Source: Holosporales bacterium (GTDB lineage Bacteria; Pseudomonadota; Alphaproteobacteria; Caedimonadales; UBA9215). From it: a stretch of 6,635 nt of DNA. A program made the translations under genes and the position numbers. This document shows, in pieces, positions 1-6,436 of the stretch (positions are counted from its first letter, which is position 1; the number at the start of each line of letters is the position of its first letter). The stretch lies in NCBI GenBank assembly GCA_003503995.1, contig DOCA01000202.1, positions 1 through 6,635 on the forward strand, read 5' to 3'. A model generated the notes under the pieces. It was given only the letters and a program-made list of their open reading frames with translations, made no database searches and was not told the origin of the DNA.

Positions 1-1
1 C

Positions 2-304
2 ACAACTTTTAGCTATATCTCTAATCGAGTGCGGATGATTGTCGCTTCTTTCTTAACAAAGCTCTGTCAAGTTCATTGGAAAACAGGCGAGAGACATTTC
101 TGGGATACCCTTGTAGATGCCGACCTTGCTAGTAATGTTTTGAATTGGCAATGGGTTGCCGAGTGTGGTGCTGATGCAGCGCCTTATTTCCGGATTTTTA
201 CCCCTGTGACCCAATCTAAAAAATTTGATAAAGACGGCTCTTATATCCGTCGATGGGTTCCTGTACTCAAGAACCTTTCTGCAAAACAAATTCATACCCC
301 CTAG
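2..304 (+). CDS. phrB: Deoxyribodipyrimidine photolyase, C-terminal part of FAD domain; 5' end outside window; ends at premature TAG
   Basis: This is the 3' portion of a class I CPD photolyase, the flavoenzyme that uses blue light to split cyclobutane pyrimidine dimers in DNA. The frame is open from base 2, so the GTG at 29 is an internal Val codon and not a start. Aligned from memory to E. coli PhrB, the segment NRVRM matches N341-M345, including the substrate-side Asn and Met. HW near residue 19 of the fragment matches electron-transfer W359. LVDADLAS holds the Asp that salt-bridges R344 (D372), the following N matches FAD-contacting N378, and NWQW carries W382. DAAPYFRIF and the later RRWVP are family signatures. 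The usual His before NR (HNR) is Ser here. The frame stops at TAG (302-304) directly after IHTP, where relatives continue IHxPW, so the last 40 or so residues are lost unless the stop is read through. Family assignment is very secure; activity of the product is uncertain. Confidence 0.9.
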   Translation, partial: TTFSYISNRVRMIVASFLTKLCQVHWKTGERHFWDTLVDADLASNVLNWQWVAECGADAAPYFRIFTPVTQSKKFDKDGSYIRRWVPVLKNLSAKQIHTP

Positions 305-424
305 CTTCTATCACCTATAGAACAAGAGACACTTGGGTGTAAAATAGGCATTGATTACCCAAGCCCTATTTTAGACTTAGATGAAGGGCGAAAAAGAGCT
401 CTCGAGACTTATCGGGACCTTTAA
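302..424 (+). pseudogene. phrB: Detached C-terminal tail of the photolyase, in frame beyond the TAG
   Basis: Reading on in the same frame past the TAG gives LLSPIEQETLGCKIG, then IDYPSPILDLDEGRKRALET and YRDL, ending at TAA 422-424. This is the normal photolyase C-terminus: the DYPxPIxDxxEgRxRAlxxY pattern is typical of the family. It contains no frameshift and no second stop. The TAG sits exactly where IHxPW has its Trp, so a single TGG to TAG change explains it. Intactness of the tail implies either a very recent loss, a sequencing or strain-level polymorphism, or translation through the codon. Its own TAA overlaps the convergent secF stop, which supports 424 as the ancestral gene end. Confidence 0.8.
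332..373. repeat. Two interlaced inverted repeats in the photolyase tail; possible weak terminator for secF
   Basis: CTTGGGT (332-338) pairs with ACCCAAG (357-363), 7 of 7. TAAAATAGG (340-348) pairs with CCTATTTTA (365-373), 9 of 9. The arms alternate a-b-a'-b', so the two stems are either mutually exclusive or form a pseudoknot-like fold. Read from the secF side, the second stem can be extended by two pairs after a one-base bulge and ends in a U-rich arm, so it might serve as a weak terminator about 50 bases past the secF stop. No clean external T-run follows. The pairing is seen directly; any function is inference. Confidence 0.4.
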
Positions 425-1341
425 AGGGTGCTGGCTTGTGTTTTGATCTTCCTTTTGCGCAAGTTAAAAAATAATAATAAATTAGCAGACAGGAAGATTG
501 ATGAAAATGTACCCGCAATAACACCAACAAAAATTGGCGTACTAAAATTTTCAACCACGGGGCCACCAAATAAGGATAAAGCGGCTAGGGCTAAAAGTGT
601 TGTGCCAGATGTTACTATGGTGCAATAAAATATATTATTGGCACTTAAATTAATAATACCTGTCATTGGTGTCTTTTTATATTTTCTTAGGGTCTCACGT
701 AATCGATCATAAACCACAACCGTATCATTAATAGAATACCCGATAGTTGTTAAAATAGCTGCAAGGGCCGCTTCATTAAATTCATACCCAGAAATTGCAT
801 AAAAACCTATGACAGCAATAGCATCATGAACAAGTGCTATAATGGCACAGATGCTATATTGCCACTCAAATCTAAGCCAAATATAGAGCAGCATACCAAC
901 CATGGCAAACAAGACAGCCATAATGCCATTTTCAATAAGATCTTTACTGACTTTTGGCCCCAATATCTCAACGCGTCTAAAATCAAAAGCCTCCCCAAGA
1001 AGAGCCCTAATCTTTTCTGCTGCTAGGGTTTGTGCTTTGTTACCTCCTGGTTGATGTTCAATACGAATAAGAATGTCTTTATCACTCCCAAAACTCTGAA
1101 TTTTTACCTCCCCAAGGTTTAATGTTTTAAGAGTCTTTCGAAGATCTGAAAGCTCAACATTTTGATTCGTGCGAACTTCTATTAAAAGCCCGCCTTTAAA
1201 ATCAATACCAAGGTTAACGCCTTTGAAAAAAACAAAAAGAAGGGAGGTAATAGAAAAGGTTAAGGCAAGTCCATAACAAAGGTGCCTTAATCCTGAAAAG
1301 TCAATTTTTGTATTATGAACGAACACTTTCAATTGAGACAT
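421..1341 (-). CDS. secF: Protein translocase subunit SecF
   Basis: SecF is an RND-superfamily inner-membrane protein that works with SecD to use the proton-motive force to pull exported proteins through SecYEG. The 306-residue product has the family length and layout: TM1 about 21-40, the GIDFKGG motif at 45-51 opening the periplasmic domain (to about 135), then five further membrane segments at roughly 137-156, 163-184, 190-211, 242-260 and 268-292. Recognisable motifs are ALVHDA (169-174), the D5 motif TTIGYSINDTVVVYDRLRE (198-216) with Asp206, TSGTTLLAL (244-252) and LFGG. The SIN-TLSRT motif before TM5 is changed to SANNIFYCT (233-241). The ATG at 1341 has AGAGG four bases upstream (1346-1350). 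It follows nhaA by 74 bp. No secD or yajC lies beside it, unlike the common yajC-secD-secF order. Its stop overlaps the ancestral photolyase stop in a tail-to-tail arrangement. Identity is secure. Confidence 0.96.
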   Translation of the reverse strand: MSQLKVFVHNTKIDFSGLRHLCYGLALTFSITSLLFVFFKGVNLGIDFKGGLLIEVRTNQNVELSDLRKTLKTLNLGEVKIQSFGSDKDILIRIEHQPGGNKAQTLAAEKIRALLGEAFDFRRVEILGPKVSKDLIENGIMAVLFAMVGMLLYIWLRFEWQYSICAIIALVHDAIAVIGFYAISGYEFNEAALAAILTTIGYSINDTVVVYDRLRETLRKYKKTPMTGIINLSANNIFYCTIVTSGTTLLALAALSLFGGPVVENFSTPIFVGVIAGTFSSIFLSANLLLFFNLRKRKIKTQASTL

Positions 1342-1362
1342 ACTACCTCTACTTATTCCTAA

Positions 1363-1376
1363 AAGCTCATGAGCTT
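1363..1376. promoter_or_regulatory. 14-bp perfect palindrome in the nhaA-secF gap, operator-like
   Basis: AAGCTCATGAGCTT is perfectly self-complementary and lies 22 bases upstream of the secF ATG, in the 74-bp gap after nhaA. Perfect dyads of this size often bind dimeric regulators, and this one would sit in the secF leader or over a secF promoter. I cannot match it to a known operator, and no convincing -35/-10 pair stands out beside it. With no loop it is less natural as an RNA hairpin. Function is inference. Confidence 0.3.
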
Positions 1377-1415
1377 AAGTTTGTTGAGTCACATGCATAA
1401 AAAATTGCAGGTAAT

Positions 1416-2594
1416 TTACCTTTTTGGGGCAGCAAACCTGAGGATCAAAAATCCCATAATACCTGAGACAATTGACCCACTCAAAACCCCTAAGCGCACA
1501 TAGCGTTGATGCTCTGGGTCTTCAAAAGCTAGGGTGCCGATAAAGAGGCTCATGGTAAAACCAACACCTGTCAAAAGGGCCATGCCATAGTACTGCAACC
1601 AAGATGAGTTTTGAGGGAGCTTAAGCAGTTTTAAGGTGCAGCCTATTTTTGTAAAAAGGGTGATGCCAATTTGTTTGCCGACAAATAAGCCAAAAAAGAC
1701 ACCCAGTGTAATCGGGTGAGCTAAATAGCTCATATTTAATCCTTGCAAAGAAACACCGGCGTTTGCAAAGGCAAATAAGGGTAAAACACCATAGGCAACC
1801 CAAGGATGTAAGTTGTATTCAATTTTCTTTGCAAGAGATTTTTTGTCTTTGGATACTGGTTTTAGAGGAATGAAAAAAGCGAGCACAACACCTGCAAGGG
1901 TTGCATGAACGCCTGACTTTAAGACACAAGCCCATAAAATAACACCCGTAATAATATAAGCAGCTATGCGTTGAACATTTTTAATATTTAAAATAGCTAA
2001 GACACCAAGGGCGATAAGGCCAATTGAAAGAGACAGCAAAGAGAGAGTGTCCGTATAAAAGAAAGCGATAATCACAATGGCTGCTAGGTCATCTAAGATA
2101 GCGATGGCCACAAGGGCAATTTTTAAAGATTCCGGAACGCGTTTTCCCAGTAAGGTTAAAACGCCTAAGGCAAAAGCAATATCTGTTGCCGCAGGAATAG
2201 CCCAGCCTCTTAAGGAAACAGGGTCTTGATAATTAAAAATAAAGTAAATTAATGCTGGAATGATTATGCCGCCTAATGCAGCGAAAATAGGAAGGGAGAG
2301 CTGGTCTCGTGAAGATAGCTGTCCTTCTAATATTTCTCTTTTAATTTCCAACCCAATTAAGAAAAAGAAAACAGCCATAAGGCCATCATTAATCCAAAGT
2401 AGTAAAGGCTTTTTGATTAAAAAGGTGCCCATTTGTATGGCAACAGGAACTTCTAAAAAGCTATTGTATAAATAAGCAAGAGGGGAGTTCTCCATCAGTA
2501 AAGCAAGCAAAGCTGTGCCACCTAAAAGAATGCCACCAGCAGCCTCAAGACGAAAAAATTCCCGCAGGTATTGAATGGGTTTTTGGATAAGCAT
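1416..2594 (-). CDS. nhaA: Na+/H+ antiporter NhaA
   Basis: NhaA is an inner-membrane antiporter that expels one Na+ (or Li+) in exchange for two H+, controlling internal pH and sodium. The 392-residue product is full length against the roughly 388 of E. coli NhaA and is built of about twelve hydrophobic segments. Family signatures seen: MAVFFFLIGLEIKRE (73-87); AATDIAFALG (135-144), with Thr137-Asp138 matching E. coli T132-D133 of the unwound TM IV; LDDLAA (167-172), with Asp168/Asp169 matching the ion-binding pair D163/D164; GVHATLAG (228-235), with His230 matching pH-sensor-region H225; FAFANAGV (274-281); GKQIGI (306-311), with Lys307 matching K300; and GFTMSLFIG (345-353). All key residues are present, so it should be functional. 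The ATG at 2594 has AGGGAAG six bases upstream (2601-2607). It starts 30 bp after the SDR gene and probably shares its transcript. I see no NhaR-type regulator nearby. Confidence 0.97.
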   Translation of the reverse strand: MLIQKPIQYLREFFRLEAAGGILLGGTALLALLMENSPLAYLYNSFLEVPVAIQMGTFLIKKPLLLWINDGLMAVFFFLIGLEIKREILEGQLSSRDQLSLPIFAALGGIIIPALIYFIFNYQDPVSLRGWAIPAATDIAFALGVLTLLGKRVPESLKIALVAIAILDDLAAIVIIAFFYTDTLSLLSLSIGLIALGVLAILNIKNVQRIAAYIITGVILWACVLKSGVHATLAGVVLAFFIPLKPVSKDKKSLAKKIEYNLHPWVAYGVLPLFAFANAGVSLQGLNMSYLAHPITLGVFFGLFVGKQIGITLFTKIGCTLKLLKLPQNSSWLQYYGMALLTGVGFTMSLFIGTLAFEDPEHQRYVRLGVLSGSIVSGIMGFLILRFAAPKR

Positions 2595-2624
2595 TTGAGT
2601 CTTCCCTGTTTATGTAAAATCATC

Positions 2625-3461
2625 TCATGAATTAAAGAGGGATAAAAGACCTTCCTTGTAGGTTGGGTACATTAACTCTAAGCCAAAGAAGTCTTTCACT
2701 TTTTTGTTAAGAACTTTTTTATTATCTTGATAAAATTCCTGCGCCATTTCTGATAATTGCGCTTCTTCAAAGGGAACAAGAGGTGGAAGATCTTGTTTTA
2801 AAAGAGTACACGCATACTCTATTAACTCTTTTGACTCTGCGGGTAAATCATCAGCTATATTAAATATTTCTCCAGGCGTGGGGGTTAATATAGATGCTTT
2901 TAAAATATGGGCAATGTCCTCAACATGAATACGAGAAAAGAGGTGCCCCGGTTTATCAATACGTTTTATTTCCTTTGATTGAAGGCGCTCAAAAACACTG
3001 CGGCCTTTGCCATAGATACCAGCCAACCTAAAAATATGGATGGGAAGATCAGATTCCAACCATTGATTTTCAATAACAAGACGATCCTTTGCCCGTTTTG
3101 TTGTTGGGCAGCAGGTGCTTGTTTCATCGACCCACTTCCCTTGATGGTCTCCATAAACTGATGTTGCAGAAAGGTAACCGACCCACTTTAAATTAAGGGC
3201 GTTCTTTAATACTTTAAGGTAATTTCCTACCACAATATCTTTACCGTTAATAGGCGGAATGGAGATCAACACATGGGTTGCTTTTTCAAGGCACTCTTCT
3301 ACAGAGTGCGTGTCTTCGAAAAGAATATTACCCTCTTTTTGCATGCGTGATGTGCCGACCATATGAGGCAAGAAGATTTTTAGGTGTGTGGCTGTGTAGC
3401 CTAGACCAAAACAGAATAAGTTTATGCTATCCATATTGAGGGGGTTCTTATTGAGGAGCAT
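2625..3461 (-). CDS. Atypical extended SDR, YeeZ-like NAD(P)-dependent epimerase/dehydratase family protein
   Basis: This 278-residue protein has a Rossmann fold of the short-chain dehydrogenase/reductase superfamily. FCFGLGYTATHL (16-27) contains the dinucleotide-binding GxGxxA pattern (G19, G21, A24). VLISIPP (64-70) is the strand 4 region, and WVGYLSATSVYGD (93-105) and FRLAGIYGKGRS (144-155) are typical of YeeZ-like members. Later come RIDKPGHLFSRIHVEDIA (167-184) and FNIADDLPA (200-208). The catalytic YxxxK is not evident: TTKRAKDR lies where it would be expected, as in other atypical SDRs of this group, so a standard dehydrogenase reaction cannot be assumed. The true substrate is not known to me. 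The ATG at 3461 is preferred because AAAGAG lies a few bases upstream and a 14-bp overlap with the preceding gene suggests translational coupling. The alternative ATG at 3434 is preceded by a pyrimidine-rich stretch, although it lies closer to the Rossmann start. Confidence 0.85.
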   Translation of the reverse strand: MLLNKNPLNMDSINLFCFGLGYTATHLKIFLPHMVGTSRMQKEGNILFEDTHSVEECLEKATHVLISIPPINGKDIVVGNYLKVLKNALNLKWVGYLSATSVYGDHQGKWVDETSTCCPTTKRAKDRLVIENQWLESDLPIHIFRLAGIYGKGRSVFERLQSKEIKRIDKPGHLFSRIHVEDIAHILKASILTPTPGEIFNIADDLPAESKELIEYACTLLKQDLPPLVPFEEAQLSEMAQEFYQDNKKVLNKKVKDFFGLELMYPTYKEGLLSLFNS

Positions 3462-4026
3462 AACTCTTTATAGCGCTTTCTAAGGTGTCTATTTTTTGCG
3501 CAGAGGCAGCGCCTTCACTTCGCCACAAGATTTTACCTTTTTGAGTCACCAAGAGACTATAGATGTTGTCTTCTTTCATCTTGAGGGCATCAAAAAGGTT
3601 CTGACGTTTCATATAGATCGTCACGGTTCGCTTGAGTTGTTCAGGATCTGGTATGCCCATTTTCATACCATTATTAATAAATAGGCGTTTAACCATGCCC
3701 ACCTCGTAAATGATGGGTAGTTCAAAAAAATCTACGGACTGATCTGCAAGGCTCTTTTCTTGGTAGGTTTGGATCCAGGTATCAATATCTATTTGGTGTT
3801 CTCTTTTAAAACCGATGACAATAAGCGTAAGAGGCGCAGCAAGATCTTTGGGAAAGGAAAGAAGGTCGCCAAGAAGGTTTTCTCCTTCCAGCCTTGGGAT
3901 ATAATCTATTTTATGCTGTTCGTTGGTCCAGGTCATAATTTCTCCTGGGCCAATCAAATAAAATTTTGATAACAGTCCAATTGATAGAAGAACTCCAATT
4001 AAACAATACATTACAATTTTTTTCAT
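3448..4026 (-). CDS. Membrane-anchored thioredoxin-fold-like protein of unknown function
   Basis: I do not recognise a named bacterial gene. The 192-residue product starts MKKIVMYCLIGVLLSIGLL, a basic N-terminus and a hydrophobic segment (about 4-24) that looks like a signal anchor. There is no good lipobox around Cys8 and no clear cleavage site. The remainder is soluble and alternates predicted strands and helices like a thioredoxin-type fold: TLIVIGF (67-73), VDFFELPII (98-106), TVTIYM (134-139), and LLVTQKGKILWRSEG (158-172) as a final beta-hairpin. No CxxC is present, so thiol-disulfide exchange is unlikely. The pattern of a strand, then FxxNGM.xGIPD, then GxIxWRxEG recalls proteins related to the mitochondrial ATP synthase assembly factor Atp10, and also peroxiredoxin-like folds; this is recalled similarity only. 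The ATG at 4026 has AAGGAA eight bases upstream (4035-4040). Its end overlaps the SDR gene, so the two are probably translated together. Confidence 0.7.
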   Translation of the reverse strand: MKKIVMYCLIGVLLSIGLLSKFYLIGPGEIMTWTNEQHKIDYIPRLEGENLLGDLLSFPKDLAAPLTLIVIGFKREHQIDIDTWIQTYQEKSLADQSVDFFELPIIYEVGMVKRLFINNGMKMGIPDPEQLKRTVTIYMKRQNLFDALKMKEDNIYSLLVTQKGKILWRSEGAASAQKIDTLESAIKSYAPQ

Positions 4027-4053
4027 TTAGGGGGTTCCTTCTAAAACTTTAAC

Positions 4054-4090
4054 ATGCCTTTATAGATATATCATTTTTTAAATTGGTCTA
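4054..4090 (-). promoter_or_regulatory. Candidate AT-rich promoter region before the thioredoxin-fold gene
   Basis: On the minus strand this stretch carries TATAAA (4059-4064) within a long A/T run, about 30 bases upstream of the ATG at 4026. TAGACC (4083-4088) is a weak -35 candidate, but the spacing to TATAAA is 18 bases and the hexamer is poor. It lies at the end of the downstream copy of the katG-flanking repeat. It would allow the four-gene group to be transcribed separately from katG, which is plausible given the 155-bp gap. Weak evidence. Confidence 0.25.
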
Positions 4091-4172
4091 TTCACACTTT
4101 AAGGGCGTCATTTAAACTTGTTCTTTGACCTTTTTAAATCCTTCTTCGGTCATTGGAGTTGACGCTTGCACT
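4085..4172. repeat. katG-flanking direct repeat, copy A (downstream of katG)
   Basis: This 88-bp stretch aligns in the same orientation with 6480-6573 on the other side of katG. The first 37 positions match at 30 of 37 without gaps; the rest needs a few small gaps but includes shared blocks such as CCTTCTTC and TTGACGCT. Overall identity is about three quarters by hand, and many differences are transitions. It fills most of the gap between the katG stop and the next gene. The minus-strand frame here reads VQASTPMTEEGFKKVKEQV and then stops. The two copies differ by single-base gaps, which argues against a coding sequence under selection today. Confidence 0.65.
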
Positions 4173-4181
4173 TAATTTCAT

Positions 4182-6341
4182 TTAGGTAATATCAAAACGA
4201 TCATTGTTCATAACTTTCACCCAAGCATCAATGAAGTCATGAACAAATTTTTCCTTATTGTCGTCTTGTGCGTAAACTTCAGCATAGGACCGCAGGACAG
4301 AGTTTGATCCAAACACAAGGTCCGCACGTGTCGCTGTCCATTTTACATGTCCTGATTTTCTGTCACAAATTTCATATAGATTATTGCCCGTAGGCTTCCA
4401 AATATAATCCATATCCGTGAGGTTAACAAAAAAGTCGTTTGTCAGAACGCCTTCGAGATCGCTGAGAGTCCCATGTTTGGTCCCTTTGTAATTGGTGCCC
4501 AGCGTACGCATGCCAGCGACTAAAACCGTCATTTCATTAGCAGTAAGACCCAACAGCTGTGTTTGATCCAGCATGAGCTCTTCTACAGCAACAGCATAGT
4601 CCTTTTTTAACCAGTTACGATACCCATCAGCAACAGGCTCTAATGGATAAAATGAGAGCTCATCAGTCATCTCGCTAGTTGCATCCCCGCGCCCAGGAGC
4701 AAAGGGAACATTTATATCAAATCCAGCGGCTTTTGCAGCCTTTTCAATGCCAACACCTCCAGCCAGAACAATGATATCAGCAACGCTTGCCCCTGTTTTG
4801 GCAGCAATGGGTTCTAAAATAGATAAGACACGTTGAAGGCGATCAGGCTCATTGCCCTCCCAATCTTTTTGAGGAGCAAGGCGAATACGTGCGCCATTGG
4901 CACCGCCGCGCATATCTGAACCCCGGAATGTTCTTGCGCTATCCCAGGCTGTCACAACCATATCACTGATACTCAAATCACTCTCTGCAATAAGGGTTTT
5001 AGCTACTTTTACATCATAGTCCGAGCGGCCTGTAGGTACAGGATCTTGCCAAATCAAATCTTCATTTGGCACATCTGGTCCAAGGTAGCGTGCTTTTGGT
5101 CCCATATCGCGGTGCGTTAATTTGAACCAAGCGCGGGCAAAAGTTTTAGAGAAATACTCAGGATCTTTATAAAAACGCTCAGAAATTTTTCGATAAATCG
5201 GGTCCTTAACCATTGCCATATCGGCATCGGTCATAATTGGGTTATATCGAATAGAGGGATCTTCTACGTCAGCAGGCTTATCTTCTTCTTTGATATTAAT
5301 CGGTTCCCATTGATTAGCACCTGCTGGGCTTTTCTTTAATTCCCAATCATAGTTAAAAAGCATATGAAAATAGCCATTGTCCCATTTTGTGGGGTGAGTT
5401 GTCCAAGCGCCTTCAAGGCCGCTTGAGACTGTATCTCTGCCCACGCCTCGTTTTGTATGATTGTTCCATCCTAATCCCTGCTCATCAAGAGTTGCTGATT
5501 CAGGATCGGGACCTAGCAAAGAGGCATCCCCATTACCGTGGCATTTTCCAACAGTATGACCTCCAGCGGTAAGAGCAACGGTCTCTTCATCATCCATGGC
5601 CATGCGCGCAAAAGTTTCACGCACTTGTTCCCCGGTCTTAAGAGGATCTGGATTACCGTTTACACCTTCTGGATTGACATAAATTAATCCCATCTGAACG
5701 GCTGCTAGAGGATTTTCCATTGTTGTAGGTTTTTCCACATCGTTATAGCGTTCATCACTTGGGGCCAGCCATTCTTTTTCAGACCCCCAATAGATGTCTT
5801 TCTCAGGGTGCCAAATATCTTCGCGTCCAAAAGCAAAGCCATAGGTTTTAAGCCCCATGTTTTCATAGGCAATTGTTCCAGCTAAAAGAATCAAATCTGC
5901 CCAGCTGATTTTATTACCGTATTTTTTCTTAAGGGGCCAAAGTAGGCGGCGAGCTTTATCAAGATTAACATTATCAGGCCATGAATTAAGGGGCGCAAAG
6001 CGTTGGTTACCTGTGTTGCCTCCACCGCGACCATCGGCTGTGCGGTATGTACCAGCAGCATGCCAAGCCATACGGATCATTAATCCGCCATAATGTCCCC
6101 AGTCTGCAGGCCACCACTCTTGAGAGTCGGTCATCAAGTTATGAAGATCATGTTTTAGGGCATCAAAATCTAGCTTTTTGACTTCTTCGCGATAGTTATA
6201 ATTCTTAGAAAATGGAGTCGTCTTTGTATCATGTTGATGTAAAATGTCGAGATTAATAGAGTTGGGCCACCAATCCATATTTGATTTTCCTGTTGATGTC
6301 ATCCCGCCATGCATAACGGGGCATTTGCGTATTTTGTCCAT
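4182..6341 (-). CDS. katG: Catalase-peroxidase KatG
   Basis: KatG is a bifunctional heme enzyme that disproportionates H2O2 and also acts as a peroxidase. The 719-residue product has the usual two-domain length. In the heme-binding N-terminal half, MIRMAWHAAGTYR holds distal Arg90, Trp93 and His94. GLIYVNPEG has Tyr221 and FARMAMD has Met247; with Trp93 these make the Met-Tyr-Trp adduct needed for catalase activity. ALTAGGHTVGKCHG has proximal His262, and Trp313 and Asp374 complete the proximal triad. HRDMG contains the mobile Arg411. Ser307 corresponds to M. tuberculosis Ser315. The C-terminal half is the inactive repeat, with AWDSARTFRGSDMRGGANGA its recognisable core. No signal peptide is seen, so it should be cytoplasmic. 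The ATG at 6341 has GGGAGAG four bases upstream. The gene looks richer in G+C than its neighbours, which may mean transfer or simply strong conservation. It lies alone between two related repeats, with a structured leader. Confidence 0.98.
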   Translation of the reverse strand: MDKIRKCPVMHGGMTSTGKSNMDWWPNSINLDILHQHDTKTTPFSKNYNYREEVKKLDFDALKHDLHNLMTDSQEWWPADWGHYGGLMIRMAWHAAGTYRTADGRGGGNTGNQRFAPLNSWPDNVNLDKARRLLWPLKKKYGNKISWADLILLAGTIAYENMGLKTYGFAFGREDIWHPEKDIYWGSEKEWLAPSDERYNDVEKPTTMENPLAAVQMGLIYVNPEGVNGNPDPLKTGEQVRETFARMAMDDEETVALTAGGHTVGKCHGNGDASLLGPDPESATLDEQGLGWNNHTKRGVGRDTVSSGLEGAWTTHPTKWDNGYFHMLFNYDWELKKSPAGANQWEPINIKEEDKPADVEDPSIRYNPIMTDADMAMVKDPIYRKISERFYKDPEYFSKTFARAWFKLTHRDMGPKARYLGPDVPNEDLIWQDPVPTGRSDYDVKVAKTLIAESDLSISDMVVTAWDSARTFRGSDMRGGANGARIRLAPQKDWEGNEPDRLQRVLSILEPIAAKTGASVADIIVLAGGVGIEKAAKAAGFDINVPFAPGRGDATSEMTDELSFYPLEPVADGYRNWLKKDYAVAVEELMLDQTQLLGLTANEMTVLVAGMRTLGTNYKGTKHGTLSDLEGVLTNDFFVNLTDMDYIWKPTGNNLYEICDRKSGHVKWTATRADLVFGSNSVLRSYAEVYAQDDNKEKFVHDFIDAWVKVMNNDRFDIT

Positions 6342-6361
6342 TGATCTCTCCCTGTGTTTAT

Positions 6362-6395
6362 AAGGAGAATAAGCCGATTATGACTTCTTCTCCTT
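6362..6395 (-). promoter_or_regulatory. Hairpin in the katG 5' leader, possible anti-Shine-Dalgarno switch
   Basis: Read in the katG direction, AAGGAGAAGAAG pairs with CTTATTCTCCTT across a 10-base loop: eight perfect pairs, one mismatch, then three pairs. The hairpin ends 20 bases before the ATG. The 3' arm TTCTCCT can instead pair with the katG ribosome-binding stretch GGGAGAG (6346-6352): five Watson-Crick plus two G-U pairs, with an 11-base loop. The two pairings exclude each other, so the 5' arm, itself SD-like, would act as anti-anti-SD. Neither side is followed by a clear T-run, so it is not an obvious terminator. The complementarity is seen directly; the switching role is inference. 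Confidence 0.45.
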
Positions 6396-6436
6396 TCAAT
6401 GAGTCTTTCTAAAAAAAGATACTTTAATGTTACTCC

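Noticed and set aside
29..304. GTG at 29 as a start for a small 91-residue protein
   Set aside because: The frame is open to the window edge and the residues before it (YISNR) continue the photolyase alignment, so it is an internal codon.
3434..3434. ATG at 3434 (minus) as the start of the SDR protein
   Set aside because: It begins closer to the Rossmann motif, but the bases upstream are CCCCCTC-rich with no ribosome-binding site, whereas the ATG at 3461 has AAAGAG and a coupling overlap.
4112..4171. Minus-strand mini-ORF in repeat copy A (GTG or ATG start, 13-19 codons, TEEGFKKVKEQ)
   Set aside because: No ribosome-binding site, and copy B shifts frame relative to it, so the peptide is not conserved between copies.
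2260..5572. Plus-strand open frames of 60-71 codons opposite nhaA, the SDR gene, the small gene and katG
   Set aside because: They lie antisense to well-supported genes, lack ribosome-binding sites and resemble no protein family.
6357..6398. Leader peptide before katG: a TTG start reading MKGEEVIIGLFSL then TAA, spanning the hairpin
   Set aside because: Non-standard start with only a weak upstream purine stretch and no run of regulatory codons. The hairpin explains the sequence better.
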